A DNA stretch of 64,000 nt from Sporosarcina jeotgali (GTDB taxonomy: Bacteria > Bacillota > Bacilli > Bacillales_A > Planococcaceae). Positions within the stretch are counted from its first letter, which is position 1; every line of letters begins with the position of its first letter. The position numbers and the translations under genes were made by a program. This document shows positions 59,255 to 64,000 of the stretch, one piece after another. Below the pieces are notes generated by a model that saw nothing but the letters and a program-made list of their open reading frames with translations, searched no databases and was not told the DNA's origin. The stretch is from contig NZ_CP116341.1 of NCBI RefSeq assembly GCF_033304595.1, positions 1,841,001 to 1,905,000 on the forward strand. The letters run 5' to 3'.

Positions 59255-60971
59255 GGTTCTTACGCGAAAACGGGGAGTATCCCTCTAACCTATTACGTCT
59301 TAAATGATTACTTTTTGAAAATAATTACAGGTGATACAATACTCTCTTTTCCAAGACCCTAAAGCTTGCTCGACCATACATTAACCGCTTAAGTGTCTTT
59401 AACCGATTGACATTTCCCTCTGTCGGACCATTGCTCCAATGCAAACGTATCCCAAGCAGAATGGCATCTAAATCATTTTTCACTCCTTGGAAAAACGATT
59501 GGATAGATTTATTTTCAAAACCCTTATGATTTTCTATCCATTGTGGCAATTGGTCAGCTGCTTTTTCTTTGATCAATGATCGAAATGAATGAATCAATTT
59601 ACTTAATTCTTTTATTTGAGGAAATGTAGACAAAAAATCTGGATAGAAGCTTTGTAGTTCTTCAAGAACGTCTTCATTATCAGGATTCCATAATAACCGT
59701 AAGGTCTTTTGCCGAAAAGACAGACCCGGGGTTTCCAAGTTAGCAGAGCGATTACGTGCGCTTGTAATCATTCCAGTCAATGTATCCAGGGATCCAGTAT
59801 ATCCTTGAGATCGGCATGTCTCCTCAATTTGGTCGGAACTCATTTTATCTTTCACCAGTGAAGAAACCAAGGGATATTAGGCGGTATCGGGCGAAGCACG
59901 TTCCTCATAAGGAGACACTGTCTGATTTAAGTCGGAGTAGACAGTGTTCCTTACAACACCGAGTTTCCGTGCGATCGTTGCGACACGATATCCCTCTGAA
60001 AATAACTGCTGGGATTGTTGAATACGCTGCCATCTTTCTTCAGACCGGTTCCATGGAACCGAATCAGATTCTTGAGCTAAAGTCGTTTCAACTTTTTTAT
60101 CCACGGTTATAGAAGATGCGTTCCACTTCCTAGGGATACACGAATAAATGGCTTTTTTTGACGCTTCGAACAGCTGATGAAGTACATGCCAGCGATCAGC
60201 CACCTGCTGAATAGTAGGCGAAGCATCATGAACTGCCTTGGCATACCCTCTTGATCCGTCCCGAGTAATAAGACAGATTTCCGGATGGCCTAAAAGCCAC
60301 TTCGTGACTTCCGCTGAATCTCGTGTCGGTATCAACCCTAGCGGCTTGTTTGTCTCCAAATCAATAAAAATCGTTCCATAAGATAGACGCTTCTTGAACG
60401 CGAAGTCATCAATTCCTACAAAAGGGAGAGCCCTCAGGGTTCTCTGGGGTAAATGATTTGTTTTTTATGGATCGTAAAATCGTGTCATGACTGACTGGAA
60501 TGTGAAGAGAGCGGCAGATCTTTTCCGCAGCTAGGCAACTCGTCGAAAAACCAATAGTCTCAATTACTCTTTCTAATCGTTCTGTTCTTCTGTGATAAGG
60601 TTGTAGCCATGGGATTCGCTCAGTGAAAACCCGTGCGTTACACTCGGTATTTTCGCAGAACCATTTACTTGTAATCACCTGAATTTCGACCGGAGTATCC
60701 GCATTAGCTAAATCTTTCACCAATCGAGTGTATCGGCTATGGCGACGATGGGAAGTTGCCTGGCACTTTGGGCATTTGGAAGAACTAGAACGAAGTTCAA
60801 TAATAAGAAAAATCACATCATCTGTCTGTTTGAAATACAAGAGTTGATCTTTTTCTATGAACGGAAGTGTTAAATTCGTTAGCAATTCCATAGGGAGCCA
60901 CCCTTTCGTTTTTTCTAAAACTATACCCAGAAAATGACGAAATGAAGCCTCCCCAAACCACCGTAAGAACC
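59255..60971 (-). mobile_element. ISL3-family insertion sequence with decayed transposase
   Basis: 1,717 bp. Ends are inverted: left GGTTCTTACG followed by GGGGAG, right the complement (GGTTCTTACGGTGGTTTGGG read inward). A perfect 8-bp target duplication GGGGTTAT flanks it (59247-59254 and 60972-60979), typical of ISL3. It carries one transposase gene on the minus strand, broken into three reading frames. Confidence 0.92.
59325..60891 (-). pseudogene. ISL3 transposase, interrupted by a frameshift and a stop codon
   Basis: N-terminal zinc-ribbon part at 60409-60891 (SKCPKCQATSHRRH, SKWFCENTECNARVF); catalytic middle part at 59877-60359 (GLIPTRDSAEVTKWL, ITRDGSRGYAKAV, VADRWHVLHQL); C-terminal part at 59325-59870 (LLLGIRLHWSNGPTEGNVNRL-like: GIRLHWSNGPTEGNVN). 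An in-frame TAA at 59877-59879 separates parts 2 and 3. A frameshift between about 60430 and 60470 separates parts 1 and 2 (the second frame is open up to GIDDFAFKKR). No functional transposase can be made without suppression. Confidence 0.92.
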
Positions 60972-61106
60972 GGGGTTATGATCATATTTACTGGGTTATG
61001 AGCGTTTTTTTGTGGGTATGATCACTTTTCCCGGGTTATGATCACCTTTTGTGATTTATGAGCGCAATGTTGTGGTTATGATCACTTTGCTGACTTTTAT
61101 GAGCAC
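60972..61106. repeat. 20-bp-period tandem array, copy 1
   Basis: TATGA cores start at 60977, 60997, 61017, 61037, 61057, 61077 and 61098: six intervals of 20, 20, 20, 20, 20 and 21 bp. Units read T/G-TTATGATC or TTATGAGC followed by about 10 variable, T- or G-rich bases. An eighth and ninth unit (59231, 59252) lie on the other side of the IS. Non-coding (period not divisible by 3). Confidence 0.9.
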
Positions 61107-61189
61107 TCCTCCTTCAATACGCAGCGGAGGGAGGAATAGCGAATTCATTTCAACTAAAAATTCGCCATTCACGTTTCTTCTTGATCACT

Positions 61190-61404
61190 AATTGCTTCGC
61201 ATGGCGAAGCTCACATTATAAGGTCTTGATTTTGATTGGTTAAGGTCACTTTTTCGCGAGTTGAGATTGGAATTCACCTAGAGTCTCGCCGCGGGATATG
61301 GGCTGTGTGTGGTTATGATCGCTTTCCCGGGGGTTATGATCATATTTACTGGGTTATGAGCGTTTTTTTGTGGGTATGATCACTTTGCTGACTTTTATGA
61401 GCAC
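61190..61404. repeat. Long direct repeat, copy 2, including a five-unit 20-bp array
   Basis: 215 bp, uninterrupted. TATGA cores at 61314, 61335, 61355, 61375 and 61396. It equals copy 1 with exactly 60 bp (three units) removed between the units at 61355/61375 and the terminal unit. Confidence 0.9.
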
Positions 61405-61473
61405 ATACCTGGTTTTTAGAAACAGCTCCTATGCGGCACTATTATAATAGAAACAACTCTGTCCATATCATGG

Positions 61474-61500
61474 AAAAAACGGACCAGTGGCCCGTTTTTT
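61474..61500 (-). terminator. Terminator of uvrC
   Basis: AAAAAACGG / CCGTTTTTT stem with CCAGTGG loop region; on the minus strand it begins at the uvrC stop codon itself. Confidence 0.88.
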
Positions 61501-63302
61501 TAGTCGCTTGCCGGCTCGGCAGGCTTATTCTTTTCAGCGAAATATTCAGCAACCGATTCAGCAACAGCTGCAGGGAGTCCGGCTTCTATCAGCTGCTCTT
61601 TTGATGCAACTTTAATTTTCTTTACTGAGCCAAAGTGCTTCAGCAATTTCTGCTTTCGCTTCGGTCCAACTCCAGGTAGCCCGTCAAGCGCAGATACAAG
61701 CGATCCTGTATCGCGGCGCTGCCTGTGGAATGTGATGGCAAAACGGTGGACTTCATCCTGGATTCGCTGCAGTAAATAGAATGCCTCACTTGAACGCTTC
61801 AGCGGAATGAGTTCAGGAGGAGATCCATACAACAATTGTGCAGTTTGGTGCTTGTCGTCTTTCGCGAGGCCGGCAATCGGAATGGAAAGTCCCAATTCAT
61901 CCTCAACTACTTCCCTTGCAATCCCCATCTGCCCTTTTCCGCCATCTATGACAATCAAATCGGGCAATGGCAAATTGTCTTTCAGCACACGCGTATAACG
62001 CCGGCGTATGACTTCTCGCATAGCACCGTAATCGTCATGCGCAGCTGCGGTTTTTGTCTTGTATTTGCGGTAATCTTTTCGATTCGGCTTTCCATCGACG
62101 AAAGAGACCATTGCTGAAACCGGCTCTACTCCGTGTGTGTGAGAGTTATCAAACGCTTCGATGCGCAGCGGAATTGAAATGTTCATGGCATCACTCAACT
62201 CTTCACAAGCTCCAATCGTGCGTTCTTCTTGCCGGTCGATCAGCTGGAACTTTTGCTTCAACGAAATGGAGGCATTCTTATTAGCCAGCTGCACCAAATC
62301 TTTTTTCTTCCCGCGCTGCGGAATGTAGACATGGATATCCAGCAATTGCTCAACGATTTCCTGATCAATTCCAGGAGGCAACAACACTTCGCTCGGTTTA
62401 ATATGCGATAGCTTGCTATAAAACTGCCCGATGAATGTCAGCAATTCTTCTTCTGGATCTCGGTACACCGGAAATAGCGAAACATCTCGCTCTATCAGCT
62501 TTCCTTGGCGTACGAAAAATACTTGAACGCACATCCAGCCTTTTTCAACAGCATAGCCAAAAATATCTCGATCCTTAAAATCATGCATCGTCATCGTCTG
62601 TTTTTCCATAACGGTTTCAATGTTTGAAATTTGATCGCGATATTCTGTTGCTCGTTCAAACTCAAGACTTTCAGCAGCATCATTCATCTTTTGAGTGAGC
62701 TCTTTTTTCATGCTCTTATAGCCGCCATTCAAGAAACGGGCGATATCATCGGTCATTTCTTTGTAGGTCTCTTTAGATACATCATACACACAGGGTGCCA
62801 GACATTGACCCAGATGATAGTACAGACAAACCCGATCTGGAAGTGTATGGCACTTGCGATATGGATACAACCGGTCTAACAGTTTCTTCGTTTCTGTTGC
62901 TGCCGTCACGTTCGGATAGGGGCCGAAATAGCGGCCTTTATCTTTCTTTACAATACGGGTAACGATTAGTTTAGGATGACGTTCCGCTGTCAGCTTCAAA
63001 TACGGATACGTTTTATCATCTTTCAGCATGATGTTGTATTTAGGATCGTATTGTTTGATTAAATTCAGCTCAAGAATCAGCGCCTCAATGTCAGACGATG
63101 TAATAATCGTTTCAAAGTCTTCAATTTCAGTCACAAGCCGTTGTGTTTTCGCATCATGGGAGCCCGTGAAATAACTGCGGACGCGATTTTTTAAAACTTT
63201 TGCTTTACCCACATAAATCACAGTCCCCTGCCGGTCTTTCATCATATAACAGCCCGGCATATCAGGAAGAATCGCGAGCTTATTTTGGATTAATTCATTC
63301 AT
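61500..63302 (-). CDS. uvrC: Excinuclease ABC subunit C
   Basis: 600 residues, full length. GIY-YIG 3' nuclease ([19 protein letters not shown], about 15-34), Cys cluster region ([22 protein letters not shown], positions about 155-177), UVR domain (about 198-235), RNase-H-like 5' nuclease ([24 protein letters not shown]-type triad) and C-terminal helix-hairpin-helix ([20 protein letters not shown]). Makes both incisions in UvrABC nucleotide excision repair. ATG at 63302 with AGGTGA upstream. Confidence 0.97.
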   Translation of the reverse strand: MNELIQNKLAILPDMPGCYMMKDRQGTVIYVGKAKVLKNRVRSYFTGSHDAKTQRLVTEIEDFETIITSSDIEALILELNLIKQYDPKYNIMLKDDKTYPYLKLTAERHPKLIVTRIVKKDKGRYFGPYPNVTAATETKKLLDRLYPYRKCHTLPDRVCLYYHLGQCLAPCVYDVSKETYKEMTDDIARFLNGGYKSMKKELTQKMNDAAESLEFERATEYRDQISNIETVMEKQTMTMHDFKDRDIFGYAVEKGWMCVQVFFVRQGKLIERDVSLFPVYRDPEEELLTFIGQFYSKLSHIKPSEVLLPPGIDQEIVEQLLDIHVYIPQRGKKKDLVQLANKNASISLKQKFQLIDRQEERTIGACEELSDAMNISIPLRIEAFDNSHTHGVEPVSAMVSFVDGKPNRKDYRKYKTKTAAAHDDYGAMREVIRRRYTRVLKDNLPLPDLIVIDGGKGQMGIAREVVEDELGLSIPIAGLAKDDKHQTAQLLYGSPPELIPLKRSSEAFYLLQRIQDEVHRFAITFHRQRRDTGSLVSALDGLPGVGPKRKQKLLKHFGSVKKIKVASKEQLIEAGLPAAVAESVAEYFAEKNKPAEPASD

Positions 63303-63315
63303 CTTAAATCACCTG

Positions 63316-63353
63316 CCAAAAAAACCGGGTTCCTCTAGAAAAGGGACCCGGTT
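63316..63353 (-). terminator. Terminator of trxA
   Basis: ACCGGGT-CC ... GG-ACCCGGT stem; A-run on the left gives TTTTTTT on the minus strand. Separates trxA from uvrC. Confidence 0.88.
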
Positions 63354-63366
63354 CAGGATAGTAAAC

Positions 63367-63681
63367 TTATGCGTGCTGCTCAACCAATTTAGCGAGCTCT
63401 TCTTTCGGACGGAAGCCAACCACTTTATCAACAGTCTCGCCGTTTTTCATAACGAGCAATGTTGGGATTGACATGATTCCGAATTTGCTTGCTGTTTCTT
63501 GGTTATCGTCTACGTTTACTTTAACGATTTTTGCTTTCCCTTCGATTTCGCCATCCAATTCTTCTAGAACTGGAGCAATCATTTTACAAGGTCCGCACCA
63601 CGGTGCCCAAAAATCAACAAGTACTACACCATCATTAGTTTTTTCTGTGAAATCTGCATCTGTTGCATTTAAAATAGCCAT
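63367..63681 (-). CDS. trxA: Thioredoxin
   Basis: 104 residues with active-site WCGPC (Cys29, Cys32) and the cis-Pro loop MSIPTLLVM. Disulphide reductant in the cytoplasm. ATG with AAGGAGG 8-9 nt upstream. Preceded by an extended -10 promoter. Confidence 0.97.
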   Translation of the reverse strand: MAILNATDADFTEKTNDGVVLVDFWAPWCGPCKMIAPVLEELDGEIEGKAKIVKVNVDDNQETASKFGIMSIPTLLVMKNGETVDKVVGFRPKEELAKLVEQHA

Positions 63682-63719
63682 TGGGTAAGTCCTCCTTTAT
63701 AGGTAACAACTATGAAGTC

Positions 63720-63728
63720 ATTATAGCA
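63720..63728 (-). promoter_or_regulatory. Extended -10 promoter of trxA
   Basis: TGC-TATAAT on the minus strand (complement of 63720-63728), about 40 nt before the start codon; no good -35. Confidence 0.55.
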
Positions 63729-63794
63729 TGCAGCTTTTGAACAGGCGAAATATCTGCCTACTCCTGCTGCTGCGCTACTTCACTTCAGATAGGT

Positions 63795-63828
63795 AAGAGC
63801 AGAAGTGACTTCTTCACTTCTGCTCTTA
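63795..63828. terminator. Hairpin after etfA, weak terminator
   Basis: 14-bp stem AAGAGCAGAAGTGA / TCACTTCTGCTCTT; little T-run on the minus strand. Confidence 0.55.
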
Positions 63829-63855
63829 TTGTCAGTACCCTATTTCATACTCTGA

Positions 63856-64000
63856 TTAAACAGCAGGTGAACCTTTTAGTTTCTTAACTTCTTCAATCAT
63901 CATTGGAACGACTTCAAATAGGTCGCCTACGATTCCGTAGTCCGCTACTTTGAAGATGTTCGCTTCAGGATCTTTGTTAATCGCAACGATAACTTTTGAG
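63856..64000 (-). CDS. etfA: Electron transfer flavoprotein alpha subunit, C-terminal part
   Basis: The last 47 codons of a gene whose start lies beyond the window. The residues [20 protein letters not shown] followed by [20 protein letters not shown] are the FAD-domain end of EtfA, which binds AMP/FAD and passes electrons from acyl-CoA dehydrogenases. Adjacent to trxA as in B. subtilis. Confidence 0.92.
   Translation of the reverse strand, partial: SKVIVAINKDPEANIFKVADYGIVGDLFEVVPMMIEEVKKLKGSPAV

Larger units (their letters stand above)
59107..61106. repeat. Long direct repeat, copy 1 (split by the ISL3 element)
   Basis: Excluding the IS (59255-60971) and one 8-bp target copy, this copy is 275 bp. 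It matches copy 2 (61190-61404) over its whole length except for 60 bp (three 20-bp units) missing from copy 2. The first 148 bp (59107-59254) show no difference. The left end carries a GCTTCGC-ATG-GCGAAGC hairpin. Confidence 0.88.

Noticed and set aside
59780-60112. 110-codon plus-strand open frame inside the ISL3 element
   Set aside because: Antisense shadow of the decayed transposase; no start signal.
60972-61404. CRISPR array
   Set aside because: Period of 20 bp with only ~8 conserved bases per unit and no constant-length unique spacers; no cas genes in the window.

Overview
The window looks like chromosome of a low-to-moderate GC, spore-forming member of the Bacillales, most probably Planococcaceae (Sporosarcina-like). 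This is inferred from the Bacillus-type order trxA-uvrC-yslB-sdhCAB-gerE-ysmA-marR-racE-rph-rdgB-ysnB, a Spo0E-like small protein, a SpoIIM-family protein, SLH-domain surface proteins, AGGAGG-type ribosome binding sites and many TTG/GTG starts. I ran no database search. Family names rest on motifs visible in the translations and on remembered homologues.

Layout. 1-2.6 kb: an ECF vitamin transporter (S and T parts, the T gene cut by the window edge), a zinc-free medium-chain reductase and a small membrane protein. 2.7-4.8 kb: a stand-alone AAA ATPase, then an Lrp regulator divergent from a cysteine hydrolase, this pair lying between two directly repeated 56-bp palindromes. 4.9-9.2 kb: the deoxynucleoside operon nupC-pdp-deoC with its DeoR regulator and a DeoR-type operator. 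9.4-12.8 kb: an ECF sigma/anti-sigma pair and a class A penicillin-binding protein. 12.9-20.7 kb: a plastic zone with an intact IS3/IS150-type element, several related hairpin repeats, a secreted nuclease lipoprotein, a DUF4362 lipoprotein, a frameshifted AIM24 gene, degV, an aldo/keto reductase and an EcsC-family gene truncated exactly at one of the hairpin repeats.

20.7-30.4 kb: a two-gene unit (zinc-ribbon protein plus PD-(D/E)XK/DUF2075 helicase), a metal P-type ATPase operon with an FNR-like regulator, sstT, an EVE-like/HNH protein whose expected first catalytic His is Tyr, and a protein-kinase-like gene preceded by a yybP-ykoY manganese riboswitch and two tandem terminators. 30.5-42 kb: YlxY-type deacetylase-like protein, PNPOx-fold protein, HD-GYP phosphodiesterase, two small genes too short for ordinary ORF calling (57 aa and a 54-aa Spo0E-like protein), RluF-type pseudouridine synthase, an MFS transporter, two SLH proteins and a NERD-helicase. 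42.2-49.5 kb: the RDD / SpoIIM / DUF58 / MoxR / DUF4350 / DUF4129 membrane cluster. 50-64 kb: tRNA-Arg(UCU) and the housekeeping block listed above, ending in the 3' part of etfA.

The most unusual features are non-coding. They are: (i) a manganese riboswitch in front of a kinase-like gene; (ii) three related families of 50-65 bp intergenic palindromes, one sitting in a truncated gene, one pair flanking a gene cassette, one abutting an IS; (iii) between yslB and uvrC, a 20-bp-period array built on TTATGA(T/G)C, duplicated with its flank, the two copies differing by exactly three units, and one copy split by a decayed ISL3 element with a perfect 8-bp target duplication.
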